From contig NZ_CP150637.1 of assembly GCF_038500265.1 (NCBI RefSeq), positions 1,203,501 through 1,267,500 on the forward strand: a DNA stretch of 64,000 nt. The letters are read 5' to 3'. Made by a program: the position numbers and the translations under genes. Positions 8,532 to 19,800 of this stretch are shown piece after piece; position 1 is the stretch's first letter, and each line of letters begins with the position of its first letter. Source of the DNA: Ignatzschineria larvae DSM 13226. Its GTDB lineage: Bacteria; Pseudomonadota; Gammaproteobacteria; Cardiobacteriales; Wohlfahrtiimonadaceae. The notes beneath the pieces are model-generated. The model saw nothing but the letters and a program-made list of their open reading frames with translations. It made no database searches and had not been told where the DNA came from.

Positions 8532-9833
8532 ATGCAATCCATTGACCTGAACTTTGACCAACGCCATATTTGGCACCCCTATACTTCGATGAGTGAACCG
8601 CTTCCCTGCTATCCTGTTGTTTCTGCAGAAGGAACATCTCTATTCCTGGAAGATGGAAGAAGCTTAGTTGATGGAATGTCTTCCTGGTGGGCGGTATTAC
8701 ATGGTTATAATCATCCTGTCATTAATGCGGCCATAGAAGCACAATTACACCAAGTATCCCATGTCATGTTTGGCGGTATTACTCATCAGCCGGCAATTGA
8801 TCTTGTTAAAAAATTAGTTGATTTAACGCCGGAAGCGCTCGAGTGTGTTTTTTTAGCAGATTCCGGCTCAGTCGCTGTAGAAGTGGCCTTAAAAATGGCT
8901 TTTCAATATTGGCATGCCCGCGGTGAAAAGCGCCATCGTGTGCTCTCCCTCTCTCATGCCTATCATGGTGATACTTTTGGTGCGATGGCAGTTTGTGATC
9001 CTACTAACTCAATGCATTCGCTTTATGGAGATTATCTGCCCAATCACCTTTTTGCCGAGCCTTTTACCGTAGGCTTTGAAGATCAATGGCAAGAATCCGC
9101 AGGTGATCACTTAAAATCTCTCTTTAAAGTGCATCATCAAGAACTCTTTGCCGTTATTATTGAGCCTATTGTTCAAGGTGCCGGCGGAATGCGTTTTTAT
9201 CACCCTAATTATCTCAAGCTACTACGAGCGCTTTGTGATCAATATGAAATTCCCCTTATTGCCGATGAGATCGCAACAGGCTTTGGCCGAACAGGGCGAT
9301 TTTTTGCTTGTGAACATGCCGGAATTGTACCCGATATCCTCTGTCTTGGAAAAGCACTCACCGGCGGCTATTTAACACTTTCAGCTGTACTGACAACGCG
9401 CCATATCGCCGATACCATTAGCAATGGGGATGCAAAATGTTTTATGCATGGCCCAACCTTTATGGGTAATCCTCTAGCTTGCGCTGCGGCAAATGCCAGC
9501 CTAACATTATTAGCAGACAACGATTGGCAGACCCAAGTTTTCCATATCGAATCTGAACTAAAAACCGCGCTCTATCCGCTTAAAAACAATCCTCATATTC
9601 GAGATGTTCGAGTCTTAGGTGCAATTGGTGTGATTGAGCTACATCACCCTGTAAACCAGGCTAAAATTCAGCAATATTTTGTAGAAAAAGGTGTATGGAT
9701 TCGCCCCTTTAATCGACTAGTCTATATCATGCCACCTTTTGTAATCAGTGATGACGCCCTCGCACAATTAACTGATTCCTTAGTACAATTGCTCAATCGA
9801 GATGATTTTACCGATTTTATTAAGCCTGAATAA
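8532..9833 (+). CDS. bioA: adenosylmethionine-8-amino-7-oxononanoate aminotransferase BioA
   Basis: Transfers an amino group from S-adenosylmethionine to 8-amino-7-oxononanoate, giving 7,8-diaminononanoate for BioD. The 433-residue class III aminotransferase has the BioA-type N-terminal HIWHPYTSM, the MSSWWAVLHGYNHP segment, the PLP Asp245 in LIADEIATGFGRTG and the PLP Lys274 in CLGKALTGGY. Length and motifs match the family. It is transcribed away from bioF and followed after 115 bases by an alpha/beta hydrolase gene on the same strand, which may belong to the same pathway. Confidence 0.94.
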   Translation: MQSIDLNFDQRHIWHPYTSMSEPLPCYPVVSAEGTSLFLEDGRSLVDGMSSWWAVLHGYNHPVINAAIEAQLHQVSHVMFGGITHQPAIDLVKKLVDLTPEALECVFLADSGSVAVEVALKMAFQYWHARGEKRHRVLSLSHAYHGDTFGAMAVCDPTNSMHSLYGDYLPNHLFAEPFTVGFEDQWQESAGDHLKSLFKVHHQELFAVIIEPIVQGAGGMRFYHPNYLKLLRALCDQYEIPLIADEIATGFGRTGRFFACEHAGIVPDILCLGKALTGGYLTLSAVLTTRHIADTISNGDAKCFMHGPTFMGNPLACAAANASLTLLADNDWQTQVFHIESELKTALYPLKNNPHIRDVRVLGAIGVIELHHPVNQAKIQQYFVEKGVWIRPFNRLVYIMPPFVISDDALAQLTDSLVQLLNRDDFTDFIKPE

Positions 9834-9948
9834 AATCAACAGCTGACCTAAAGCAATCTCATAAATTCAATCAAGGCAGCCACATTCCAATTAATCTTGG
9901 TAACGTTCACTCAGCCTTGATTAAGAATATTTAAAAAGATTTCAACTT

Positions 9949-10860
9949 ATGCCCACTCAAAGCACAACAAAAACGCAGCAATTATCGATTTTGCATCGAG
10001 GTGAAGAAGTCACGCTCACCTATGATCATACGCTACCAACGTCATCACCAAGAGATAGAGAACGTCCGCGTCTTCTTTTTCTGCATGGCATCTTAGGCGA
10101 TCGGAGAACTTGGCAAGATTATCCGCAATATTTCCCAGAACATGAAATGATCGCCTTAACACAATGGGGATTTGGCAAAGGGGGAGAACGAGATCAATCC
10201 CTCGATACTCGAGAGAGTGCCGAGACATTACGCGCCTTTTGTCATGCACTGAATGAACAAGAAAATACGCCTCATCGCCCGTTTATTATCGTAGCCTGGT
10301 CTTATGCTTGTCATGTCGCACTCCTAGCAGCGTTGGAAGCTCCGACACTTTTTCAACAATTAATTCTTTATGAGCTCATCATTCCAAGCTATGGAATGGA
10401 TCAAGCGATACACACTGAATTTACTCAAGATCTCACCAAAATGATGAGCCCGATCATTCGCGCGACTCGCCGGAAAAAGAGTGCATTAGCTATTGATTAT
10501 TTTATTGCCGCTTGTAAGAATCTACCGGAAACAGATACTAAAGAACCGAGTTATGGCCTTATGGATCAATCTGAAGCCTTACAAATCATCAAGCAAGAAA
10601 ATGATTATACCCTTGCTAAATTACTCAATCAGAATGAACCACCAGAGATAAGTGCAGAATCCTTAAAAACACTTCACCAACAAGTTCCGATCACCATTCT
10701 CTGGGGCGAAAACTCCCGAGCCATTTTTCAACTAAGCTCCAAAACAGCCGCTAAAGCCATCGAACAAATCGGGGGCGAAATCCCCAATGCCGATCATCTA
10801 TTACCGGAAGAAGATGCAGTGAGGTTTAGTGAGGTTGTTAAACACTCTATTCTCGAATAA
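9949..10860 (+). CDS. alpha/beta hydrolase next to bioA (possible BioH-type esterase)
   Basis: A 303-residue alpha/beta-hydrolase fold protein with no signal peptide. The oxyanion-hole HG is in LFLHGILGDRRTW (about 43-55); the nucleophile elbow reads VAWSYAC with Ser118, so Ala replaces the first Gly of G-x-S-x-G; the catalytic His is probably His283 in NADHLL. Where the acid is usually seen after the sixth strand the sequence reads LWGENSRA, with no obvious Asp. Its place directly downstream of bioA suggests it could remove the methyl group from pimeloyl-ACP methyl ester, as BioH does. That is inference from position only; other ester substrates are equally possible. Confidence 0.7.
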   Translation: MPTQSTTKTQQLSILHRGEEVTLTYDHTLPTSSPRDRERPRLLFLHGILGDRRTWQDYPQYFPEHEMIALTQWGFGKGGERDQSLDTRESAETLRAFCHALNEQENTPHRPFIIVAWSYACHVALLAALEAPTLFQQLILYELIIPSYGMDQAIHTEFTQDLTKMMSPIIRATRRKKSALAIDYFIAACKNLPETDTKEPSYGLMDQSEALQIIKQENDYTLAKLLNQNEPPEISAESLKTLHQQVPITILWGENSRAIFQLSSKTAAKAIEQIGGEIPNADHLLPEEDAVRFSEVVKHSILE

Positions 10861-10918
10861 ATACTTTTATAATAAATTGGTCTAAGAGAAATCATTATAA
10901 GTCGCTAGTATGGGATTT

Positions 10919-11084
10919 TATAGTAAATTTGGTTTAATAAAGATGTTTTTTAAACAGCTACTATGGGGGTTTAAAAGAAGGTAAAACCGTACTAAACAAC
11001 ACTTGCAGGATGCCGGATAGAACATCGCCCTTGCCTCGATCAGCTGATGCGCCGGCATTTCAATAATCCTTATTTTGAACCGAT
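10919..11084 (+). repeat. MITE-like repeat, copy B
   Basis: Left end TATAGTAAATTTGGTTTAAT, core TGCAGGATGCCGGATAGAAC and GATGCGCCGGCATTTCAATA, then TATTTTGAACCGAT. The last ten or so bases of the right inverted repeat are missing; the copy runs straight into a terminator stem. It lies between the convergent ends of the hydrolase gene and purH. Confidence 0.8.
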
Positions 11085-11117
11085 AAAAAACCGGAGAGCC
11101 ATTCCTCTCCGGTTTTT
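11085..11117. terminator. bidirectional terminator between hydrolase gene and purH
   Basis: A-run, then CCGGAGAG at 11091-11098 pairing with CTCTCCGG at 11105-11112, then TTTTT. The symmetric A-run and T-run allow it to act on both converging transcripts. Confidence 0.8.
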
Positions 11118-11266
11118 GTTGACCTTAATTCATTCGTTGTCATTAGAGCTTACTAAAGCACCACACTATAAAGCAACATCTCAATGACGTGATGATGAAT
11201 TAAGGGTTCCTCCAAAATCGTTTTCGATTATTGAATATTTGGCTACACTAATAATGTAGTATTTAT

Positions 11267-12808
11267 TTAGTGTTTGAAATGACGTACGCCGGTGAAGACC
11301 ATTGCAATGCCATATTGATTAGCAACATCTATTGATTCTTGGTCTTTAATAGAACCGCCTGGTTGAATCACTGCTTTAATCCCTGCTTTTGCCGCATTTT
11401 CTAACGTATCTGGCATTGGGAAAAATGCATCTGATGCTAAAACATTACCTTTAGCCGCCTCACCTGCTTGATCAAGGGCAATCTGTGCAGCGCCCACGCG
11501 ATTCATCTGCCCTGCACCTACACCCAGCGTTTGTCCCTCTTTTGCCACAACAATCGCGTTTGATTTCACATGCTTCACAATTTTCCAAGCAAAGAGTAGA
11601 GCGTCCATCTCTTCAGCTGTTGGCTGACGATCAGTTACTACAGTGAAACTCTCTGGATCAATCACAGCGCGATCTAAAGTTTGGACTAATAAACCACCAT
11701 TCACTGCGGTTGTCGTGACCTTCTCTGCCATACGCTCTTCTTGAGGATTATTTTCTAATAGACGAATATTTTTCTTCGCCATGAGGATCGCTTTCGCTTC
11801 TTCTGTGAAGCTAGGTGCAATAATAATCTCTAGGAAAATCTCACTCATCTTTTCAGCGGTTGCCGCATCAACCGTCTGGTTCGTTGCAATGATGCCACCA
11901 AAGATAGAAGTGGGATCTGCTTCATACGCGCGATTCCATGCTTCTAATAAAGTTGCCCCTAAACCCACGCCGCAAGGATTCATATGTTTGACCGCCACTA
12001 CAACGGGTTCTTGGAATTCCAACATAATATTGATTGCTGCATTAGCATCTTGAATATTATTATATGAGAGTTCTTTACCATGGATTTGTGTTGCGTGTGC
12101 AAGCGAGTTATTTTGCGCAAGTGGGGTTCTATAAAAGGCCGCTTCCTGATGAGGATTTTCACCATAACGCAAACCTTGTTGTTTCTCATAAGTGAGCGTT
12201 AATTTCTCAGGAAATTGATCGCCAATTTCATTCGCAAAATATTGCGCAATGAGCGCATCATAAGCCGCAGTGGTTTGATACACTTTCAAGGCTAAACGCT
12301 GACGTGTTGCAAAAGTAGTATCACCATTCGCTTTAAGCTCAGCAAGCACAATAGCGTAATCATTAGGATCGGTGATCACTGTAACCGACTCATGATTTTT
12401 AGCCGCACTTCGTAACATTGATGGGCCACCAATATCGATATTTTCAATGGCTTCATCATAGCGCACCCCAGGTTTTGAGATGGTCTCTTTGAACGGATAG
12501 AGATTCACAACCACCATATCGATATATTCAATACCATTATCAGTCATCGCTTTGGTATGAACATCATTCCCTCGTACAGAGAGTAATCCACCATGCACCA
12601 TTGGATGCAATGTTTTCACTCGGCCATCCATAATTTCAGGAAAGCCTGTGATATCTGAAATATCTTTGACGGCAATCCCTGCATCACTAATGGCTTTTTT
12701 AGTACCACCCGTTGAGATAAGTTCAAAGCCAATTGCTACTAATTCGGCTGCAAATTCGGTAATCCCTGCTTTATCACTCACACTTAAAAGCGCGCGTCGT
12801 TTCGTCAT
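11267..12808 (-). CDS. purH: bifunctional AICAR formyltransferase/IMP cyclohydrolase PurH
   Basis: Carries out the last two steps of IMP synthesis. The 513-residue protein has the N-terminal cyclohydrolase (MGS-like) domain with [17 protein letters not shown] and [13 protein letters not shown], and the C-terminal formyltransferase domain with [27 protein letters not shown] and the C-terminal FTGVRHFKH. Length is typical. It is the last gene of the minus-strand purine run, but 296 bases separate it from purN, so it may also have its own promoter. It ends 150 bases before a bidirectional terminator. Confidence 0.95.
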   Translation of the reverse strand: MTKRRALLSVSDKAGITEFAAELVAIGFELISTGGTKKAISDAGIAVKDISDITGFPEIMDGRVKTLHPMVHGGLLSVRGNDVHTKAMTDNGIEYIDMVVVNLYPFKETISKPGVRYDEAIENIDIGGPSMLRSAAKNHESVTVITDPNDYAIVLAELKANGDTTFATRQRLALKVYQTTAAYDALIAQYFANEIGDQFPEKLTLTYEKQQGLRYGENPHQEAAFYRTPLAQNNSLAHATQIHGKELSYNNIQDANAAINIMLEFQEPVVVAVKHMNPCGVGLGATLLEAWNRAYEADPTSIFGGIIATNQTVDAATAEKMSEIFLEIIIAPSFTEEAKAILMAKKNIRLLENNPQEERMAEKVTTTAVNGGLLVQTLDRAVIDPESFTVVTDRQPTAEEMDALLFAWKIVKHVKSNAIVVAKEGQTLGVGAGQMNRVGAAQIALDQAGEAAKGNVLASDAFFPMPDTLENAAKAGIKAVIQPGGSIKDQESIDVANQYGIAMVFTGVRHFKH

Positions 12809-13104
12809 GATCTACTCTGTCCTTTTTCATTAACAATGTTCAATAATCGCAATAACAACGACATAGTTATACTGATCCGATGAAGTGAATACCTCATCAA
12901 GACAATCTCACTATATCCTAAAGTGCTACTCTCTATTTTCACTCTCTCAAAGAGGTACTCTTTTAAAGAGTGTTTTACCTAACTCAGATCTATTTAAGAC
13001 CCTTTTAAATGATAGATATCTCTCTATACTCTCCTAGTCTCTAAAAGCTACTTCGAGAGATACCTTTTTGATCAATCTCTTAATTTGCGATGAATTCTTC
13101 AGGA

Positions 13105-13671
13105 TTAATCTGCAAATAAGAGTGCCAATGTCTGCGGGTAGAGCCGATGTTCTACATGATGAACCATCTGTAATACTTCATCTAGTTGCTCTCTACCGGT
13201 CAATTGAATCGCTTCTTGTGCAATGAGTTGTCCGGTATCCATCCCTTCATCCACATAATGAATAGAGACACCCACTTGTCGCTCACCGGCCTCAATCGCC
13301 TGCTCAACCGCATCTTTCCCTTTATAAGCCGGCAATAATGAGGGATGAATATTAATAATATGCATTGGATACGCCTCTAAAAGCGTTGAACCCAATAACC
13401 GCATATATCCGGCAAGAATCACCCACTCAACATTCGCTTGTTTGAGTTTTGATACAATCATCGATTCATAATCTGCCTTAGAAGCAAACTCTTTAGCCGT
13501 AAAAACGAAGGTTGAAATTCCTCTCTTCTCTGCCTTCTCAATGACTTTCGCGTGCTTTTGATCACACACTAGCAATTGAATTTCGGCCTTTAATCGGCCA
13601 TCATCAATGGCTTGTGCTAATGCATCAAAATTAGAACCGGTGCCAGAGGCAAAAATCGCAATTTTCTTCAT
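13105..13671 (-). CDS. purN: phosphoribosylglycinamide formyltransferase PurN
   Basis: Uses 10-formyl-tetrahydrofolate to formylate GAR, the third step of purine synthesis. The 188-residue protein has ASGTGSNFDAL at the phosphate-binding N-terminus, the catalytic NIHPSLLPAYKG (Asn and His) and HYVDEGMDTG with the catalytic Asp. Its ATG shares one base with the purM stop codon (TAATG), a sign of translational coupling. The following gap to purH is 296 bases and contains short palindromes such as ACTCTTTTAAAGAGT but no clear terminator. Confidence 0.94.
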   Translation of the reverse strand: MKKIAIFASGTGSNFDALAQAIDDGRLKAEIQLLVCDQKHAKVIEKAEKRGISTFVFTAKEFASKADYESMIVSKLKQANVEWVILAGYMRLLGSTLLEAYPMHIINIHPSLLPAYKGKDAVEQAIEAGERQVGVSIHYVDEGMDTGQLIAQEAIQLTGREQLDEVLQMVHHVEHRLYPQTLALLFAD

Positions 13672-14681
13672 TATTGAATCTCAATTTGGCCGGTTTCAGT
13701 GATTTCACCCACGAGTGAAGCATTCGGTAATAGTGCGAGTGTCGCAGCTACATCATCAGGATTAACGACAATCATATAACCAATACCCATATTAAAAACA
13801 GTGAACATCTCTTTATCAGAAATACCCGCTTTCTCTTGTAGGAATGGGAAGATTGCCGGTGGTGTCCAAGTAGATGCCTTAAATTTTGCACCCATGCCTT
13901 CCGGCAACATTCGTGGCACATTCTCGTAGAAACCACCGCCGGTAATATGTGCCATCGCATTGACTTTCACTGATTGAAGTAAGTGAAGTACCGGCGCAAC
14001 ATAGATCTCTGTAGGGGTTAATAACACTTCACCAAGTGGTTTATCAAAACCTTCATATTGTGTATGAAGATCTAAACCTTGCTCCTTGATGATATGCCGT
14101 ACAAGTGAGAACCCATTACTATGAACACCACTTGAGGGAAGTCCGATAATCTGATCTCCAACTTTAACATTAGCTTTATTCACGCGCGCATCTTTTTCAA
14201 CAACACCCACTGCAAATCCCGCAATATCATATTCACCATCTTGATAGAAGCCCGGCATTTCTGCTGTTTCTCCACCTAACAGTGCAGCACCTGATAATTT
14301 AGAACCTTCAGCAACCCCTTTTACAATCGCTTCGATTTGTGCAGGATCATTTTTACCACAGGCAATATAGTCGAGGAAGAAGAGCGGCTCAGCCCCTTGC
14401 GTTAAGATATCATTCACACACATCGCAACGGCATCGATCCCTATCGTATCGTGGATATCCATATCAAAGGCTAACTTGAGCTTAGTCCCCACACCATCAG
14501 TGCCAGAAACAAGCACCGGTTTTTGGTAGTTGAGTTCAGAGAGATCAAAAGACCCCCCAAAGTCCCCGAAAATATCCATTGCACCTAAACGCATTGTGCT
14601 CGCAACATGCTTTTTAATACGTGCTACTGATTCATAGCCAGCCTCTAAATTCACGCCGGCTTCTTTATATAATTGACTCAT
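13671..14681 (-). CDS. purM: phosphoribosylformylglycinamidine cyclo-ligase PurM
   Basis: Closes FGAM to aminoimidazole ribonucleotide with ATP. The 336-residue protein shows the PurM landmarks: [51 protein letters not shown] and [14 protein letters not shown]. It begins on the base after the purF stop codon and overlaps purN by one base, so purF-purM-purN are tightly packed and surely one transcript. Confidence 0.95.
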   Translation of the reverse strand: MSQLYKEAGVNLEAGYESVARIKKHVASTMRLGAMDIFGDFGGSFDLSELNYQKPVLVSGTDGVGTKLKLAFDMDIHDTIGIDAVAMCVNDILTQGAEPLFFLDYIACGKNDPAQIEAIVKGVAEGSKLSGAALLGGETAEMPGFYQDGEYDIAGFAVGVVEKDARVNKANVKVGDQIIGLPSSGVHSNGFSLVRHIIKEQGLDLHTQYEGFDKPLGEVLLTPTEIYVAPVLHLLQSVKVNAMAHITGGGFYENVPRMLPEGMGAKFKASTWTPPAIFPFLQEKAGISDKEMFTVFNMGIGYMIVVNPDDVAATLALLPNASLVGEITETGQIEIQ

Positions 14682-16082
14682 TTATGCCTCATTAAACTGA
14701 ATATTAGTTGGGTAATGGTTGGTAAAACAGCCCAAGCAAAGACCACAATTCACGCCTCGACTCTCTGAATGACCGGTTGCGCGGATGAGTCCTTCTGGAC
14801 TTAAAAATGCAAGGGAATCCACATCGATAAATTGTCGCATCTCTTCTACCGTTTGATAATGTTGTGCCAGTAGTTCCCGAGGATTAGTGGCATCCACACC
14901 ATAGTAGCAAGGGTATTTAAAAACAGGCGATGATACACGCATATGGATCTCTTTTGCCCCTGCAGTACGAAGTAATGCTGCAATACGCTTACTCGTAGTA
15001 CCTCGCACAATCGAGTCATCAATGAGAATCACGCGCTTATTCTTCACAATACTACTAATGGCCGAGATCTTCATTCGTACACCCCGTTCCCGAAGTTCTT
15101 GTGTCGGTTGAATGAAGGTACGACCAATATAGCGATTCTTAATCAAACCCATCTCATTTGGCAACCCTGAAGCCTCAGAATAACCCACTGCTGCCGAAAT
15201 ACTTGAATCAGGAACTCCGATAACAATATCTGCATCAATATGGGCTTCTTTAAAGAGCTCAACACCGCTTCTTTTACGAACCGCATGAACATTCTTCCCT
15301 TCTAAATCACTATCAGGGCGGGAGAAGTAGACATATTCCATCATACAGAGCGCATGAGTTCTCTTTGTCTCTAAAAAGCTTGAGATCACTTCATTATTCT
15401 GAATCGTAATCACTTCACCGGGTTCCACATCGCGTACAAATTCAGCACCCACAATATCAAAAGCACACGTTTCTGAGGCAAAGACATAACCACCATTAGG
15501 CATTTTACCCATTGATAGTGGGCGAATTCCATGAGGATCTCTGGCAATATAGAGGCCACTATTGTGCAAGACAGTGTAGCTATAAGCGCCTTCAATCTGC
15601 AATAAACTCGTCTTTAATCGCTCAAGGAAGCTTCCTTGGCAACGGCGTAGAAGATGCCCTAATAACTCTGTTTCACCCGATGAGTGAAATACACTTCCTT
15701 CTCGCTCTAAACGTACCTTTAATTCATCTGAATTGGTTAAAGCCCCATTAAAAGCGATCGCAATCGTTTCATCTGTCGTACTTAATACGATAGGATGGGC
15801 ATTCACAACGCCCCGAGAGCTATTTGTCGGATAACGTACATGGCCAATGGCCACACTTCCTTCTAAACTCTGTAATTTTTTGGGATCAGCAAAGACTTCT
15901 GTTAATAAGCCTTCTCCTTTTACACAGATAATGCGCTCATCCTCTGTTAAAGTGGCAATCCCGGCGCTCTCTTGGCCTCGATGCTGTAGCGCATGTAGAC
16001 CGTAATAAGTGAGGGTTGCTGCTTCACTATTACCGGAAACGGCAAATACACCACACTCTTCATTTAACTGTTTAAACCCCAT
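14682..16082 (-). CDS. purF: amidophosphoribosyltransferase PurF, Bacillus-type with Fe-S cysteines
   Basis: First committed step of purine synthesis, making phosphoribosylamine from PRPP and glutamine. The 466-residue protein begins MGFKQLNEECGVFAV, so a short propeptide precedes the nucleophile Cys10, as in the Bacillus subtilis enzyme. Four Cys match the known [4Fe-4S] ligands of that enzyme: one in HALCMMEY, one in YPCYYG and two in NCGLCLGCF. The PRPP site VILIDDSIVRGTT is intact. The usual gammaproteobacterial PurF starts directly at Met-Cys and lacks the cluster, as in E. coli. Together with the PurL type this points to a Gram-positive-like lineage for the operon (inference). Confidence 0.94.
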   Translation of the reverse strand: MGFKQLNEECGVFAVSGNSEAATLTYYGLHALQHRGQESAGIATLTEDERIICVKGEGLLTEVFADPKKLQSLEGSVAIGHVRYPTNSSRGVVNAHPIVLSTTDETIAIAFNGALTNSDELKVRLEREGSVFHSSGETELLGHLLRRCQGSFLERLKTSLLQIEGAYSYTVLHNSGLYIARDPHGIRPLSMGKMPNGGYVFASETCAFDIVGAEFVRDVEPGEVITIQNNEVISSFLETKRTHALCMMEYVYFSRPDSDLEGKNVHAVRKRSGVELFKEAHIDADIVIGVPDSSISAAVGYSEASGLPNEMGLIKNRYIGRTFIQPTQELRERGVRMKISAISSIVKNKRVILIDDSIVRGTTSKRIAALLRTAGAKEIHMRVSSPVFKYPCYYGVDATNPRELLAQHYQTVEEMRQFIDVDSLAFLSPEGLIRATGHSESRGVNCGLCLGCFTNHYPTNIQFNEA

Positions 16083-16789
16083 TACACACGATCCTTCAAA
16101 CGACGATGAATTTCCCGATACGCTTCAATCACATTACCTAAATCTTGACGGAAACGATCTTTGTCCAATTTACTATGAGTCTCTTTATCCCAGAGACGAC
16201 AAGTATCAGGGCTGATCTCATCCGCAAGCACGATCTCACCCTGTGGATTACGTCCAAACTCTACTTTAAAATCCACAAGCGTAATGCCAATCTCGTCAAA
16301 TAATTGTTTAAGTAACGTGTTAATTTTACGTGCTTCGCTTGAGATTGTTGCGATTTCAGCTTCTGTCGCTAATCCTAATGCTAAGGCATGGTCGGCATTA
16401 ATGAGTGGATCATTCAATTCATCTTTTTTGTAACAAAATTCTAAAATCGGGGGATTAAGCTCAGTTCCCTCTTTGATGCCTAAACGGCTTGTTAATGAAC
16501 CTGTTGCCACATTACGCATAATCACTTCAAGTAAGACGATATCGATTTTTTCACATAACACATCACGTTCATTCACTTGTTTAATGAGATGTGTTTTGAT
16601 CCCATTGGCGGTGAGATAATCAAAAATCATGGTAGAAATCGCGGCATTTAAGACACCCTTATCTTCAAATTGGGCTTTTTTCGCGCCATTACCTGCAGTT
16701 GCATCATCTTTATAGTGAATCAGAACCTCATTCGGATTATCTGTACTATAGATCTGTTTTGCTTTGCCTTCATAAAGTAGTGTAGACAT
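16082..16789 (-). CDS. purC: SAICAR synthase PurC
   Basis: Joins aspartate to carboxyaminoimidazole ribonucleotide using ATP. The 235-residue protein shows LLYEGKAKQIYST, the VIMRNVATGSLTSRLG segment, LVDFKVEFG and DEISPDTCRLWD. The start at 16789 (MSTLLYEG) is preferred because GAGGAG lies 7-8 bases upstream; an upstream in-frame ATG would add five residues. The residues ILEFCYKKDELNDP resemble Gram-positive PurC more than the E. coli form. Its stop codon overlaps the purF start by one base (TAATG). Confidence 0.94.
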   Translation of the reverse strand: MSTLLYEGKAKQIYSTDNPNEVLIHYKDDATAGNGAKKAQFEDKGVLNAAISTMIFDYLTANGIKTHLIKQVNERDVLCEKIDIVLLEVIMRNVATGSLTSRLGIKEGTELNPPILEFCYKKDELNDPLINADHALALGLATEAEIATISSEARKINTLLKQLFDEIGITLVDFKVEFGRNPQGEIVLADEISPDTCRLWDKETHSKLDKDRFRQDLGNVIEAYREIHRRLKDRV

Positions 16790-16816
16790 TGTGTAACTCC
16801 TCAATTTAAAGATAGA

Positions 16817-19800
16817 TTAAAGGTGCTTGCTGGTAATATGCGAAACCGCATTTTCAAAAATTGTTTGATGTTTCCGTCCTGGAATATTGAGGAACAGTCC
16901 CTCTTCATAACGCTCACTATGCGCAATTTTTCCAAGAATTTGCCCATTGGGGCTTGTGATCGCTTCAATGGCGTACTGCGACACGGCAGGATTAAAAGTC
17001 TGATCTAATGTTGCCCGCGATTTGTGATCTACATATTGTGCAGCGATCTGCCCATTGGCTTGTAATGTCTGGAAAAGTTCTTCAGAAAGCATAACACGCC
17101 CTTCAAGCGCAGCAAATGGCAGAACATGTTGATCACCACAATTTAGCGAGCTAAACCAAGGTGCTGCATTATTAACAATCTCAGTAGTCACCATTTGCGA
17201 TTTAAATTCACCGCAATGGTTGGTCATCAGATAGAGTTTTTCCTCACTTTGCTGACTCTCTTGATCCCGATACTCTCCGTACGGTAATAACCCTGTTTTT
17301 ACTAATGCATGAAAACCGGCATTAATCCCTAGGATTAATCCCCCTTTGGCAATAAAGGATTCAACGGCTTGACGAATATCCGCCCGTTGTAAGAAAAGCG
17401 CCATTGTCGAACCGGTTCCCGCCGGCTCTTCAGTGCTTGCAAAACCTGATGCAAGCGCTAAAATTTCAGCATTCTCTAAATGCGCTATTAACTGCCGCAC
17501 AGAACCGAGATAATCTGCTTCCGTTAAGAGTCGAATGGGCTGCATCAACACTGCGGCTCCCGCTTTCTCAAAAGCCCGCGCCATATCAAACTCACTATGT
17601 GTGCCTTCAAATACAGGAATCACAACCGTAGGCTTTACAGCTTCTAAGCGATTAATAATACCTTTAAGTGGCATTTTATCCACTTTAGGAATCAATCCTT
17701 CACTTTTAGCGTAAATAGGATAGATCTTCTCATAACGATCTTCCGCAGCTGCTTGTAAGGTTGAACCTAAAATAGTGGTGTGTCCATAATCAAAGCGATA
17801 CTCACTTAAGGTTGTACCAATAGCAATATAATCCTCTGATGCGGGTAATGCTCGACGAGTGGTAAATACAAAGGCACCATATTGTGGTCTAAAGAGATCA
17901 CGAGTGGATATATTCTCAATATTAGCGCCGATCCGATTACCAAAACTCATATAAGCTAGCGCTTCAGCAATGCCTCCTTGTCGTACTGACATCGCAGCGT
18001 TAATCTGATATCGCTCATTAATGGCTTGAAATTGTGTAAAATTATGGGCTATAGCTGCAAAAGGTACCTGCCCCGTAACCTCTTCTTTAACCGGCAATAC
18101 GTAGATATAATCGCCACTCTCTTTAAATTCTGACGAGATAACAGCATCTGTTTGAATAGTCGTTACGGCAAAAGAGACTAAAGTTGGAGGCACATTGATT
18201 TCATCAAAAGACCCACTCATACTATCTTTTCCGCCAATACTTGGTACATTAAATGCTTTTTGCGCTGCCAAAGCCCCTAACAAAGCGGCGACAGGCTTAC
18301 CAAATTTTTCTGGAATACCATCTAATCGCTCAAAATATTCTTGGAAAGAGAGTCTTGCTTTCTGCGGGTTGCCTCCGGTTGCGACAATACGTGCAAGCGA
18401 TTCAATGACCGCATAAGCTGCTCCATGAAAAGGCGACCATTCACCCAAATAAGGATGATAACCATGGGCTAAGATAGTCGCTGTTTTTGTCTCTCCAGAC
18501 TCTACTTGAATCTTTTGAAGCGAAACCTCGGCGGGCGTTGCCTGACATTTTCCACCAAAAGGGAGTAAAACCGTTGAGCGTCCGAGCGTAGCATCAAATT
18601 TTTGATTCAGTCCTTTTTGACTTGCAATATTCTTGTCAGCCAATAAGGTTCGCCACGCTAATTCTAAATCATCCGTATTCGGTACTTGCAATAATGGCGA
18701 AGGTAAGTTGCTATCGATAACCTTAACAGCGGCCGTTTTACGAATACCATTGGTGTCTAAGAAAGATCGGGCAATATCAACAACCTTCTCCCCTCTCCAA
18801 CTAATGACTAAGCGAGGATTTTCGGTAATTTCTGCAACAATCACTGCCTCTACAGATTCTTCTTGCGCTAATTCGATAAATCGCTTTGCATCTTTTGCGC
18901 TTACCACGACTGCCATTCGCTCTTGTGATTCTGAAATCGCTAAATCTGTCCCATTTAGACCTGAATATTTTGTGGGTACTTGATCTAAATTGACCCAAAC
19001 ACCATCGGCCAATTCCCCAATAGCAACCGAGACACCTCCAGCCCCAAAATCATTGGACTTTTTAATGAGTGTAGATGCCTCTTTTCGGCGAAATAAGCGA
19101 AGAATTTTGCGCTCTTCTGTTGCACAGCCTTTCTGTACATCTGTGCCAGCCTTCTCAAGCGTCTCTTCTGTCTGTACTTGCGATGATCCAGTAGCCGCTC
19201 CCACTCCATCTCTCCCAGTCTTAGCGCCCACTAAAAGCACTAAATCCCCCGGCATAGGCATAGCTCGCACGACATGATCTTCTTTCACCACGCCTACGAC
19301 AGCCCCTAGCTCCATGCGCTTAGCGATAAATCCCGGATGAATATATTCTCGAGCAAATGCCGTAGTTCCCCCAATTTGATTAGCGTAATCACTATTACCT
19401 TGGGCTGCAACACGACTAATGCGACGTTGTGGAATTTTGGTCGCAAGCGTCTTCTCAACAGGTTCTAAAATATTACCGGCACCTGTGATTCGCATCGCTT
19501 GATAGACATAGGCACGTCCTGATAATGGATCTCGAATAGCGCCCCCTACACAGGTATTTGCACCACCATAAGGCTCAATTTCCGTTGGGTGATTATGGGT
19601 TTCATTCTTAAACATCAATAGCCAAGATTGCGGTTCACCATCCACATCTACTTGAACTCGTACAGAACAAGCATTCACCTCATCTGATAGTTCCATATCA
19701 GCTAGTTCACCTGTTTGTCGTTGATAGCGCCCCACAATCGTCGCCATATCCATCAACGTTTCAGGCCGATCTGTAATTCCAGTGACTTCTCGTAATTGTA

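Noticed and set aside
9870-9925. Inverted repeat AATCAAGGC/GCCTTGATT between bioA and the hydrolase gene as a terminator
   Set aside because: The loop is long (over 30 bases) and no T-run follows on the plus strand, so it would not stop read-through from bioA.
18633-18983. 116-codon plus-strand frame inside purL
   Set aside because: Antisense to conserved purL sequence, no ribosome-binding site, no recognisable product.
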